NCBI GenBank assembly: GCA_030248215.1
Contig: JASANG010000879.1
Coordinates: 124,001 to 188,000, forward strand
Reading direction: 5' to 3'
Length of the DNA stretch: 64,000 nt
DNA from: Enoplolaimus lenunculus
Taxonomy: Eukaryota > Nematoda > Enoplea > Enoplida > Thoracostomopsidae
The position numbers were made by a program, and so were the translations under genes. The first letter of the stretch is position 1; each line of letters starts with the position of its first letter. The notes beneath the pieces were generated by a model, which saw nothing but the letters and a program-made list of their open reading frames with translations, was not told the origin of the DNA and did not search any database. This document shows, piece after piece, positions 34,045 through 45,725 of this stretch.

Positions 34045-34640
34045 AGTCTACCCTGATGTATCGGTATCAGCAAAATCTGGATACCGGTATCGGAATTTTT
34101 GACAGCATACCGATACCGATCCTTTCAATTTTAGCATATTTTCAGACAAGTTGAGTTGAATATATTCTGTAACATTTAAGAGTTGAGCAAGGTTAACACA
34201 GCTTACTGCATTCCTTTTAGTTGTGTAGCAGCTACTTTTGTGGCTACAAGAAACTTTCTGCAAAACGGGCTGAATGAGGCTCTATGACGATTATTAAAGT
34301 GGCGATCATGTCCTGGTTCAGTTGGTCGCAGCATTTAGTGTTTGCTTCGAGGCGTTTTCTAAGAGGCTTTACAAAAGTCAGGTTTGCTAAAACGCACGCA
34401 ATACTTTTGAAATTAAGACCAATCTTACAGTCGATAGAAAGCTGTGATGCAGTGGCTTTTATGTGGCTGACTCCAAGTAAGGCTATATTTCAGAATACGA
34501 CGGTTATATTTGCATTAATAGTCGCGGAAAAATCTCGTTTCCAATTTTTAAGCTCAGTGGTATAGCGTACAGCTCAAGTATCAGGATTGGTATCGCATCT
34601 GTATCGATATATCGCTATCGGTATATATGGTTATTTTACA
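34045..34640. repeat. ATCGGTATCGG-type repeat element
   Basis: CACCCTG-like left end (ACCCTGATGTATCGG), followed by TACCGGTATCGG and CATACCGATACCGAT motifs. At 34578-34625 there are GGTATCGCATCTGTATCG motifs in the facing part. The ORF at 34284-34565 lies inside and is not a gene. Boundaries are approximate. Confidence 0.5.
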
Positions 34641-37600
34641 GTATCAGTTCAAAAATACTTAAAAGCTTCCATTAAAACTAGGGCACATAAAATTTAAATT
34701 CGTCGTTCGGAATGTTCCGGCACACGACGTTTATGTTGAAATTCTCGCGGAAACCAATTTGTGTCATACAGAATGGTGATTTTGATTGAACAAACCAATT
34801 AATATTTTGAAACTTTAAATTCAAAACATTGTGCATGCAACATATGTGGCATAAATATTCCCATTGGTAGCTATTAAATCGAAAATAAATAATGAATTTG
34901 TCAAGTTTTTTGGTACGAGATTTCGTTTTGTTATAGGCACAAAGGTATAGAAAGTAATTTATCATCAAGGTATAGTAAAAGTTAGATTTTGGGTTTTACG
35001 TAGACTCATGCAAAATTGTACGCAATAGAATGCCCAAAAACGCTTTGTTAAATTGTGTTAAGACCGTTAGCGGTACTAAAAGACTTTCAAAGTCCAACAT
35101 CACATGTAAACTTTCAATCTTCAACATGGTATCTTGTTTGTATTTATGCTGAAGACATTTGACTGCGAAACGGAGGCTCTATTTATATATTAGAACACAT
35201 ATAGTAAGGGTCAATGAAAATGATGTAAACCAAATTCTGTACACCAAATTCAGATAAAAATTGTAGTTTTAGTTATGAAGTTTTAAGATTTGAACAGTGT
35301 GGCATGAATATCCTGGCTTTTGTGTACGTAAACCGAAAGAGCTAATTAGTTAATTTCTAGATCATGACGTAAATACTAATTGCTAAATGTGTCTGTCGAG
35401 ACCTGATTAGGTAGAATTATTTTTGCGCATTATTTGGCGTTACTAATAACGTTCGTTTGGCCAATTTAGAACTGAATGAACTTTATTGTTTTCTGAAAAA
35501 ATTATCGCTCGCTGGCGACGAAAATATGACGCTTTATTTTTTAAATTATGAACCAACTGAATAATGATTGAAAAATAAACTTGAAAAAAACAGACCACAT
35601 TGGTTCGCATGTATATTTCGAGATTGCAGTTCAAGAAATGGTTAAATTCGCTGAATTATTTTCATACACAATGTGTACACAAGGATTTTAGTTTCGATAG
35701 CATTTCGATTGTAACAAGCTTGAAATAGCAATCAAATTTTAAGAAAAATACCACCGTATTATAAATCAGTCACCTGTTGGCAAATACAATTCAGTATCGA
35801 ACAAAAGGCAACTATCTAGGTTTAACTGACACCGATTTATAACAGAGCTTTTCAATCTTTGAATAGGGTATATTATGTGGGTATTGTTTCAAAAGGTATC
35901 TTAAGCTTAAATACAAAAATCTACGCATCTATTTTAGTATTAATATATTGCTAATAATGAAACTGCGCTGTTAGAAATTTTGCCAAATATATATTGCAAA
36001 GCAATACAGCTTGAAAGACATCACGAACGATTATATAAAGATATACGAAACAGTGGCGCATTCACGAAGTTTTATGACCAGGACTCTCGTGATATATTAT
36101 AGTGAAAAACATTTTACAATTGAAGCAAGCGAGAAGCTAAACGCAATTTCATTACTAAATCTTAATAAAAAGTTTGATCTTGATTTTTACTAACGCGGGC
36201 ATTGCTTTGCTAAGCCCTTATTTACTGAAACCATTAGTGCGTCAAAGATGTACCAGTTATTATATTGCAATTGTTATCATCAATTATGCAACAGCGCCAG
36301 TTACAGCGATTAGAAATCTTGTCAAAATTAATGAGAAAATGTCCAGTGTAATCTAAGAGGTTAAAATACAATAGTCCTGCGCAAAAATTAATGTCACTTG
36401 CAGCAAAATCAATATATACGCGTCATTCTTGTGTGCAAGAGGCAGGTATGGTTAAAAACTTATTTGACAAAAACGTGCACATATAGGAAACGGGATTTTC
36501 AAGTGTTTAACAAAAGTAAGGTTAGACGTTCAGACGCAGGGAATATATGGATTGGCTTGAAATCGCACCCCACCGATGATTTCATATGCTCAAGGTGTCA
36601 AAGTGGTCAATGAGTCAAACCACCAAAGTTACCCTACCCTAAAACTTAAACTTAAATTATAGCTTAACTAAATATTGGTTTTTAGAGAAGTGTTAAATGG
36701 ATTTATGGACTTACTTGAATAGAATTTAAAGTTTAAATTGAACTGTCATGTTTTTAAGTTTAACATGAGTAGGTGTTTTACCTTACTATTAGTGAGTATC
36801 AATGAAAGTTTGTCCAGATGATTTCATAATCCAGCAAGTTAAAGGTATGATTGTATCGATGGATCTTTTCGTTATTTATCCCCGGCCAGCGTTCGCCCAA
36901 AAATGGTCCGATTTTGAAAGTTTTGCACACATGAACTTCTCACGTTGTTTGCTGATTCCCACAGCTAAGTTTAACATTTTGAAACATTGGAGTTTTTTTC
37001 AAATCCTCTTAAGATTCCGCTGAAACCGACAAAACCTTCGAAAATTTTCAAAATCAGCCATTTTTGCAAACAAGCTGGGTAACGGAAGACAACCGTATCG
37101 GCTACTTTCCTACACCATGCAAACTGCAATCAAACGGTAGAGTCAATATTATTTACTAAATGATCGGGCACGTAGCCAGACGGGGGGCCAGGTGGGCTCA
37201 GCCCCTCTGAAAAAATTTTGTTCCTCCCTCCTAGAAAATTGTCAACCTTGCTTGTAAATCATCGAGAACCATTGTATGCTCCTGCTAAAATGTATTTAGC
37301 CCCCTAATATGGTGAGCTGGCTACATGCGTGAAATTGATGTTTTAGTTTTGCACTAACAGTCTGATATAGGAACTTAGAAAAAGAGAATTTGTAATGTAA
37401 TGTGGTAACACAGCTAAAACTTCTATTGTCTGTATGGAAATACAGGTGGACAGAATTAAAATTACAGACCTTAACCGTGGTTGGTTGTCTTTTAAGGCAA
37501 AACCTACGTTGACAAAAAAACAATACAGTGCTGTTTCCTTGTTTATTTCATAATTGACGGGTTTATTGTTTACCATAAAAGTCTGTATATATTTTTAAAA

Positions 37601-40600
37601 TTATGCGTTCGAAGGTATATAACACAATGAAAAACGGCATATTGAGATAACGGTCGTAAATCTGAAGGCCGTGCATAACGCTCGCGTTAAACGAGCAGGG
37701 CTTAAAAAGATCACGGCGTTGGGAAAACGAATCAATTTTAAAACCACTACTGGATATAAAAATGAACATTTTTAACAAGTTTGAATCCAAAAATGCGCCT
37801 TGTTTTCAAGCTCTACTTTGCTGTCGCAATTTTATTACGTATGGCAAATACACTAAAACTATTATCGAAACGAACCTGGTTATCCTAACTATATTTTGAT
37901 CATCGGTTTTCCCGATACACACCAAACGGAGTTTCGTATGAAGTTAAATTAGAAAAATTAATAATAGTGTGCCCAGCTTCTCGATCGTATCGCTTGCGAA
38001 AATGCCTTCAACTTTATACTAGTGTTCTCGTGACAGCGATTCCGTGCCATTCATTCGCCCGTCTCTCGGTCCGTGAAAATTTAGAGTGGTTTTAAAGAGA
38101 ACTCGAAAGGTTAGCATGGAGCTGTAAATCCACCTGGGGTCGGCTGTCGGCCGACCTTAAATATCCTCCTTTGAAAAACCCGTGATTCGCCGCTGTTAAT
38201 GTGCCCGGACTTTGGTTTGGACGGTGGACAATTTTAGGCACAGCCCTGGTAAAGCTTACTGTTTTGCATGAAATAATTACCTGTAAACTCTTTGGTTAGC
38301 GGTTTATATTAGTTATCAGTATTAGACATCGAATATTTTTTATATCAGGATCTCCCGGTCATCATCTACATTCGTTAGAACTTCTTGCAGTTTCAACACT
38401 ATCGATGCAATTCAATTCCATGATGCATGTATCTATTTATCATTTTAACAGGCATCTTTTTATTCAATACAGACAGCGTCCAGACTGCCACCTCCCTTTT
38501 GTCATAAAGTTGGCTATGTCCCGAACACCTGAAGGGCCCTCAGTTAAATTGGTCTATTGTTGTACATCAAAAATGTACTTTTGGTTTGGATTCTAATTGA
38601 CACTTTAGGACTAAGCGTATGCTGCTTAATAATTATGCTTAACAGTAGTCGGGTGCTGTTGGTGAAGAAATCAATTTTGAAGTTTTTGCCTCATTTGTTA
38701 TTGCAATAAAATAATGATTATTTACCATGAGAATTATCTCACATTTTCGGGATGATTGGGATATTTGTGTCGCGGCCATAATTAATACAGCAACTCAAAC
38801 TACGAACAGGTTCGTAGGCAAAATATCATTTCAATAGGGGCATTAACGGATTTTAAGGTTCAATATATTCGTTATTCTACAGCCTATAAAACTCGTCTTT
38901 TTTCTTATCGTCAAAAATGTCGTGGAGGGATATATCACCCATCCCTCGCTTTGTATACGACCCTGTTAAAACTAACAATAACAAGTTAAATGCAAAAAAC
39001 ATACTTACTTTTAGGTGCAATGGAGCGAGTTTTTTTGGTAAACTACTTAATTTCAATCAGACCTGAAATAGACCAGCCGTAGCCGTCGGCACTTAATTGG
39101 AAGTCTAGTCATGGCTTATAAACTCTAGCTGTAGATAAAAAGACAAGAAAGCTAATATCAGCATTATATAGTGTATTAGTGGTTGATAATTCGTTTTGAA
39201 AGTGGTATGCGTTGGTTAAGGGGCACAACCGGAGGTCTGCCTCTGATTTCGGCTCCAACAGAAAATTGATCTTTGAATGCGGTTCATGTAGAACTTCTGT
39301 CAGGGGTTCCGAAATACCGGTAGTAAAATTTTCTATTGATTTACAAAAATTGTCTCGTTCGTTGTCTGGCTCCAATTTTTGGCACCATTTTGAAAAATAA
39401 ATTGTCGGGTTATTGCAGAAAATAACCATAAAACACGAAATTCTGACAACACTTTAGTTCAGTTATTTGCTAAAATTAGAAAATTAAACATTATTTTAAT
39501 CATACCGAATTTCGTTTCCCATCCCGCTCCGGCTGGGGCAAATTTTGTTGACCACCGGCTTTAGCTCCGGTATTACTCAACCAAGGTTGCAAACGGACTT
39601 TTTGACCTCGTGCTCATTGAAAAATGCCAACCAACACCATCAAGCTATGACTTGCTGCATTTCCAGATTGTGTAGCAGTTATCACCAGCTATCAATAATA
39701 CCACAGAATGAGTAGTTTTGTGCATGGACGTTTACCACTCGAAAGTTATTAGACAAATTTTTACTCTTGATTGGCGCTACACTTATTTTAGAATACCAGA
39801 CAAAAGTACAATCTGGTGTAAGACCTTTTCTAAATATTGTACCTTTCTATTTGCCAGAAAACAATTAGAGGTTGTCCTCACCTAAAGCTCCGACAGAAAA
39901 TGTAGCTCCGTTTCCGGTTCCGGTAGAATTTTGCCGGAGGTTGCAAATTATGTTGCAAAATGTTTCTTACTTTATATACGTTGTAGTATTTAACGTATTT
40001 GCTTCTAACATATATAAAATTTAAAAACTAATTTTTGGCAACACTTAACCGACGATTGCACAATTTGTATATTAAACGTCGTTTTCATAACATAGTTATG
40101 TTAAGCAAAATTTTGTGACCTCCGGCTTCGATTTTTTCCGTGTCCAGTTGCAGTTTGCCATTTGCGTTATTTGGTGCCGTATTTGAAACCAATCATGCAC
40201 GGTGTTGTAATTTTGGCGTGTATTCAGAATGCACAAAATTACAAATTCTTAAAAAGATTTAACAATTTCAATAGCCCGTTTCAATTTTTTTCTACCATTA
40301 AAAAGCCGTCCGACAAAAATATATTCCACTCTGAATTTTAATCAGAAAACCCGTGAAATAGATGGCAGTCTATATTAAAACAAATACAGAGGACACTTGC
40401 TTAGGCAGTATATGGTATATCCAGGTATTTTGGCAAATGACATCGAAGGAAGAAGACATTATTTATATATATAGTAAATCATTCAAAAAGTATTAGTAAT
40501 ACATAGTAATTAAATGTATATTCTGCACCAATCAGTTTTAATAGCATATCTCATGGGCGCTGGCATGTATGCGCAAAGCAGTACAGCTGTAACCACATGG

Positions 40601-41396
40601 GGTTCCTAAACTATGGTAGAATCTTGCAACTGCTGCAGTGTATTTAAGAGTTCCTTTACTGAACCCTCTATGCACACCCGAAGCCAATATTTCAGTGGCG
40701 AGCATGTAACCTGGCTTATTAAGCTAGATTATTATGCTAAATGCAAAGTTAGCTTAAATGTTTCCCATAAGGTAGAAAAAGGTTCTAGTAGTCCTTATGC
40801 GGTGATGAATTTTAAAATGGTATAATGTTTTCGGTTGGTTTTATAGCAAAGCCTAGCCTTGGTAATCCTGGCAGGTCAATAAAATATCGAAACCAGCTAT
40901 TATTTGCGGCAAAAGTTATGTTTCAATCAGAATTGGAAATTTTTATAATTTTTTTGTCGTTTTTCGAAACACGACTAGAATAACGGTGCTGTTGTAGTCG
41001 TACTACAGCAAATTTATGATGCAGAAATAATTTTGTAAACACAAAATTTAAGGTTAGGCTCACGCTTAGGTTTACGAACCCGTATCCACAGGGGTTGATG
41101 GCCCAACCCCTTAGAAAATATTTGCCGCCTAATTGAAAAGTGTTAGTCCCTTTGTAAGCTAGTCATTTCAACCGCAGGAACCTCCTAAACTTTGCCTTCA
41201 TAACAGGTTGAGCTTGCCACAGGTCTGTTGGTTTAGGAAAATTCTTTCCTACGCCTAAACTTTCGCATATATGTCACAATAACCTAGCAATTACGGATTG
41301 TGAAGCAGAGGACCGCGTTCTAACCATTCCATATACATAGATAGCTTAGACAAAATTTGTATGGTTTTCACAACTAATCACTGTATGGGTTGTATC

Positions 41397-41741
41397 AAGA
41401 GTGGATGATCACTCTTTATAACAAGAGTGTGCAACTGGGTACATTCTGTGTATTAAAGAATGTACCCGACACGCGTTGCGTTTTTGACCTACCCCCCTTG
41501 TTTAGGGGGGGTCTGTATGCACATACAAACATCTTTAGTGTGATTAAACAACATAGTTGACCCCCCTTAAATTAGGAGGGTAGGTGTACTGATGCATACT
41601 TTGTTGTTAATCTCTTGCTTAAACCCACCTCCCCAGATTGAGGGGGGTCGAAGAAAAATGCAACGCGTGCTGGTACATTTAGTACCATGCACAGCCCAAG
41701 CAGTTGCACACTCTTTTGTAAGGTGGACATCATCCACTCTT
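41397..41741. mobile_element. long-TIR foldback element 1 (9-bp TSD)
   Basis: The terminal inverted repeats are about 42 bp long, beginning AAGAGTGGATGAT and containing AAGAGTGTGCAACTG. A second inverted layer lies inside: ACACGCGTTGCGTTTTTGAC against its complement near 41645-41670, followed by runs of C and G. GGTTGTATC flanks it at 41388-41396 and 41742-41750. Long terminal inverted repeats with a 9-bp duplication resemble Mutator-like MITEs, but no transposase is present to confirm this. Confidence 0.8.
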
Positions 41742-41750
41742 GGTTGTATC

Positions 41751-42046
41751 AGGAGTGGATGATCACTCGTACACAAGAGTGTGGAACTCGCTATGTGTGC
41801 GTGGTACAAAATATACCAGCACTCGTTGTGTTTTTATCCTACCTCCCCTCACTGTTTGAGGGAAGGAGGTCAATATCTCAACGGAGCATTTTTTCCATTA
41901 GCATATGCACTTTCTCTGTTTGCGAAAATTTCAACCCCCCTAAACAAAAGGCGTAGGCCAAAAAACACAACGTGCGTTGGGTACTTTGTTTTGTGCATAG
42001 AATGCACCCAGTTGCACACTCTTGTAAAGAGTCATTATCGACTCTT
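41751..42046. mobile_element. long-TIR foldback element 2, head to tail with element 1
   Basis: Same family as the preceding element: AGGAGTGGATGATCACTC at the start and AGTCATTATCGACTCTT at the end, with GAGTGTGGAACTC facing GTTGCACACTC. It is flanked by GGTTGTATC at 41742-41750, shared with element 1, and at 42047-42055. Its centre differs clearly from that of element 1. Confidence 0.8.
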
Positions 42047-42284
42047 GGTTGTATCACGTAACAATTGATGTAACAGCTATACTTATGACCAAAAATACTC
42101 AAATTAATAATTGTTTGTAGTATATCAGGACAGCTGTGATATTCTGTTGGTTAATTACTGCAATGGTATGTTGTTTGAAACGCAAATCACACTATACACA
42201 ATTGAACTAAACCTTTTGCACTTTTGACAGGCTAAAATAAGTTGCTACACAAAAATCGTATACAAAATATATAAACACATTTTT

Positions 42285-42406
42285 CAGCTCCAACAGCTGA
42301 GTGGTCACCGTAAACACATCCCACCCGTGAGACTGGGTGTCGTATTTTACCTTGAAATTACATCTCATGTGAAATTGAAAATATATATGTAGGAAACGGT
42401 TAATGG
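42285..42406 (+). mobile_element. tRNA-derived SINE-like copy 1 (degenerate)
   Basis: Box A-like CAGCTGAGTGG near 42293, followed by a decayed box B region (GGGTGTCGTATTTTACC). Its 3' part (TTGAAATTACATCTCATGTG...GGTTAATGG) matches copy 2. Decayed relative to copies 2 and 3. Confidence 0.65.
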
Positions 42407-42563
42407 AAAAAGTCTCAATTAATATCTATAACCCTTTAACTCATAGAGCACACTTTGAGTAACTAAAAACAATACACTAGCAACACTACACACTGTGAGC
42501 GCTGCTTAACAATTCGAACAAGTCTGCGCAGTGCAAAGTCTCTACAAGTCGTTAAAGCCCCTC

Positions 42564-42715
42564 GGGCTCGAGCGTCAAGCTTCTACAGCTGAGTGGCCAT
42601 CGTAAACGCCTCCCACCAGAGAGAGCTTCCCACACAAGAGACTGGGGATCGAATCCTACCTTGAAATTACATCTCATATGAAATCAAAAATATCCATGTG
42701 AGAATGGATTAATGG
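42564..42715 (+). mobile_element. tRNA-derived SINE-like copy 2
   Basis: Starts GGGCTCGAGCGTCAAGC. It has box A (CAGCTGAGTGG), box B (GGATCGAATCC), then CTTGAAATTACATCTCATATG and a tail CATGTGAGAATGGATTAATGG. It includes a short internal insertion between the A and B boxes compared with copy 3. Confidence 0.75.
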
Positions 42716-42731
42716 ATTATTATTAACCGAT

Positions 42732-42945
42732 CATGGTTGCACTATACTTTTGTTGACGTCCGGCGCCGTCCGTACCACATCCGTACGGCGCCGTACGGCA
42801 CCATGCGGCTTCGTGGGCAAATAACTCACGAACGATACCATGTACTGATGAACGGTGACGGACGGCGCCGTACGGGTGGTGGACGGCACCGTGCGGGTGA
42901 GGACAGTGACGGACGGTGCACCACGACAAGTACAGTGCAACCTAG
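42732..42945. mobile_element. GGTTGCACTATAC-TIR element with GGCGCCGTCC repeats
   Basis: GGTTGCACTATAC at the left faces GTACAGTGCAACC at the right. Between them are palindromic GACGGCGCCGTACGG motifs, unusually GC-rich for this window. A related right end (CAAGTATAGCGCAACCCC) occurs at 50990-51007. No target-site duplication was found. Confidence 0.65.
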
Positions 42946-43860
42946 GCTTTCAAGAGTCGTTGCAGCAGTGATTAGCCACAATGAAAATTCGAGCAGCGGC
43001 TGGCATATTGGCGATATGGCTAACCAGGTACCGTGGCTACGACATGTATATTATTACTCCACATCATTACTAATCGGTTAATACCTCCTACAAATCGATG
43101 AAAGTTTTGCGAACCAATTTACTTCTTGGTTCAAAAACACCCAAAATGTTCACTATTAAATTCAAACTTCCATGTTTTGGTATCTATTTAAATTGTAACA
43201 TATGAAACGCCACAATAAATCGTTTAATGCATGTCTACGAATCAATCATCTATTTACATAGGCTGAAGTTTGTTTTGCTACGTTCTATGAAACCTTAAAG
43301 TTTTAAGCTTTCAAAGCCTTGCTGCCAACGATTACAGAACACCAGAGCATGTCTCAAATAGAAAAAGCTTATTTATAGCTTTGTGGCTTGGTTACCAAGT
43401 AAAAACTAAAAGCAATAGCGCAAAAAGTATATAGTACGTCTTATACAGTCACCTCCAAAGTGGCTAAATTCATAAATACTCGTATTCATGGAAAACTTTC
43501 AATTGTGACGTTTATTAACGACTTGTTTGATGCAGGCACGTAGTCAAGAGTGTCTGAAGGGTCCACACAACCTTTGTGTTAAAGAAAAAACGTTTTACGC
43601 CAATTAAAAAGGCATATGTAACTAAAGTTACGTCTAGTTTCTCGCTCGCCTCGCTATCGAGGTTTCCGTTTCATGCTTTCCGCTCGGGTTGCTCGCGAAT
43701 TTTAAAACTCTCAGCCTGCACTATTAATTTCTGGCAGCCGACTCCTCACTCAACTGAAAATATTGGCTACACGTCTGGTTTAATCGAACTTCAAAATATT
43801 GGAAGTTAACGTTTTGATTTTGATCTGGCAGCTCAATTTATTGCTCCTATTCAAAACCAG

Positions 43861-44002
43861 GGCTTTTGTACACTTTCCCCCACACTTAAGGTTAAGACTT
43901 AGCTTAGGCATAGAGTTTTAGATATGTTTTTTACTAAAATTAAGCTAAGCTTGAGTCAAAGGCTTAGTTTAAGCTTGCGAAGGGGGGGGGTGGACAAGAG
44001 CG
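43861..44002. mobile_element. GGCTTTTGTACAC-TIR MITE with CCTAAG-like interior, perfect 8-bp TSD
   Basis: The left end GGCTTTTGTACACTTTCCCC faces the right end GGGGGTGGACAAGAGCG. AAAACCAG flanks both sides (43853-43860 and 44003-44010). The interior consists of TTAGCTTAGGC/TTAAGCTAAGC motifs. Related ends appear at 60875-60889 (GTACACAAGAGCC) and near 54421 and 54550. Confidence 0.82.
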
Positions 44003-44975
44003 AAAACCAGCGATATCAATTTTAATATGTTTGTTTGGACCGAACCCCAGCCCTAGTTGACTTAAGATTTAATCCTTTACGTGAACGTTGCTTAATGAGG
44101 AGTTCATGATTAAAATGCCATCAGGCCACCAAAAGTTTCATACGGTTTATGGTAGAGGATGTCATGGGAAGCACGAATATGCAAAATTTTTAAAATCCGA
44201 CCATTTTTTGGGCAAACGCCGGCATCAGCGGATACATTACGGAAACGAGCCCCAAGTTTGTTGTTATCCAAACACTAATCTTCGAGTTACTTCTAAAATG
44301 ATCTGGCATGTTGCGTAGAGATTCACTTTTAGCCAGAATCGGAGGTAGACCAGAACGAACAAGTTATCTGTACGCAACAAGCAATATTAACATTATTCAA
44401 TTCATGCAGGGTTACGTTATAACTGGACCAGTCGCGTCACGTTTTGTCACTGCGTCAACTCTAAAACTACTAGTGTATATACAGTCATTTTAACGTGCTG
44501 AATAAGTTTTTGGCCCCGACACAATACCTTCAATCTCAAAAGCTGTTTAAAAAATACAAAGTTTATACGTAGATTGTCACGAAATGAGAAGAGAAATCAA
44601 TCAATAATTGCTGAAACCGAAATTTATTAAGGCAAAAACGAACTACTTATACAATAACCGAGAAATCCCTGGAAATAAATTATACACACACTACAGTTGC
44701 CTACCATTTGCGACACGAAATGTATGCACGTATGCATTAGCACGCATATTAAACGGTAATTTACTTTAACAACATAACAACTTAACAAGTACCCTCCATC
44801 AATTTGGATCAGGCTTCATGAAGCAAGACAAACTAAACAAATAGGTATACAAAAACAAGTGTTCTTATTCTTAAAAACAGAACAGACTCTAAATAATGCA
44901 CTATTCCTTGCTGTAACGAAGAAGTATCATTAGGAAAATTCGACAACACAAATTTGGAACAATAGAACCACGCAG

Positions 44976-45169
44976 CAGGGCCGGAGCAGCCACCCTCCAT
45001 ACCCCCAATTGGGGGCCTCACCCCTAAACGGCCCCCTCCATAACCGGTTTAAATAAAAATTCCCGACGATTTAAAAGGCGTCTGGCTTCTCGCTCGCTTC
45101 GCTTGCGACTTTGAGGGTCCCCAACGTGGAGTATGGGAGGAGCCCCCACCCCCGTCTGCTCCGGCATGG
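44976..45169. mobile_element. CAGGGCCGGAGCAG MITE, perfect 8-bp TSD
   Basis: The left end CAGGGCCGGAGCAGCCACCC faces the right end CCCCCGTCTGCTCCGGCATGG. CCACGCAG occurs exactly on both sides (44968-44975 and 45170-45177). Same family as 19910-20091, inserted in the other orientation. Confidence 0.92.
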
Positions 45170-45333
45170 CCACGCAGAACGGTTTACCAGATATATGGGG
45201 CCCTAAGAAACAATTGACCAGATGAGTAGTTTTGTCAAGATGGCTTATACTAATTATGCTTTTTGATTGCCAGCGGCCTGAACATGGCCAAGGGGGCTCA
45301 GATCTGCAAGGAACAGTTTGACACCTACTATAG

Positions 45334-45725
45334 TACTGTAGTGACCCGAATAAGAGGGGGGCTGATATTTATTTGGCCTGTTCAGAGGGTACCCCCTTGT
45401 TATTCGGTTACGGACTGCTACTTATTTTTAACCCACGCTCCGCCGCCCTTCGTTACTGATATATATCCGGTAGTGCAATTATCCCTTGAATTAAACGTTT
45501 ATTTGCCTTGTGTCAATAGCTTGAGCGATAATGCAAGGTTATACTTAGGAATGTACTTTCAAAATTTAAGTACGCTTTAAAGTTTCGATCTCAAACTATT
45601 TCGTCCTAGAGTCATTTATACGCTACAATTAGGGTTATTTGACATTTATGGACTCTAATAGGGCTAGGGACTCATCCCCACCCCCCCCCTCTTATTGCCC
45701 ACCTCTTATTCGTGTCAATACAGTA
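45334..45725. mobile_element. TA-flanked TIR MITE, copy 1
   Basis: Left TIR CTGTAGTGACCCGAATAAGA and right TIR TCTTATTCGTGTCAATACAG, each flanked by TA, as in Tc1/mariner-type insertions. A 60-codon stretch (CYSVTDCYLFLTHAPPPFV...) stays open in copies 1-3, but it is not a known protein and the copies are young. About 392 bp. Confidence 0.85.

Larger units (their letters stand above)
32689..41387. other. repeat-rich intergenic stretch, no supported gene
   Basis: Contains the small TIR element at 33050-33206, an ATCGGTATCGG-type element (about 34045-34640), a GGCACGTAGCCAG-type element (about 37168-37335), and CCGGAGG/CCGGTT elements (39221-39600, 39885-40150). 36800-37080 and the reverse strand of 44130-44290 share a CGCCCAAAAATGGTCCGAT-type segment and so belong to one dispersed family. 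Short ORFs throughout look random. Confidence 0.5.

Noticed and set aside
36398-36613. C-type lectin-like string NIWIGLKSHPTDDFICSR with an acceptor and donor
   Set aside because: Tempting because of the WIGL motif, but the rest of the domain is absent and nearby sequence belongs to a dispersed repeat also present near 44.2 kb.
38355-38596. Exon-like open stretch after an acceptor at 38355 (SPGHHLHSLELLAVSTL...)
   Set aside because: Two frames are open, a second acceptor inside gives a different reading, and no family or partner exon supports either.
42737-43081. 114-codon plus-strand ORF with minus-strand shadows
   Set aside because: It translates the GGCGCCGTCC palindromic element; both strands are open because of GC-rich repeats.
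45252-45330. GC-richer stretch after an acceptor (SGLNMAKGAQICKEQFDTYYS) directly before the TA-MITE
   Set aside because: Two alternative frames look equally plausible and no donor or second exon is visible.
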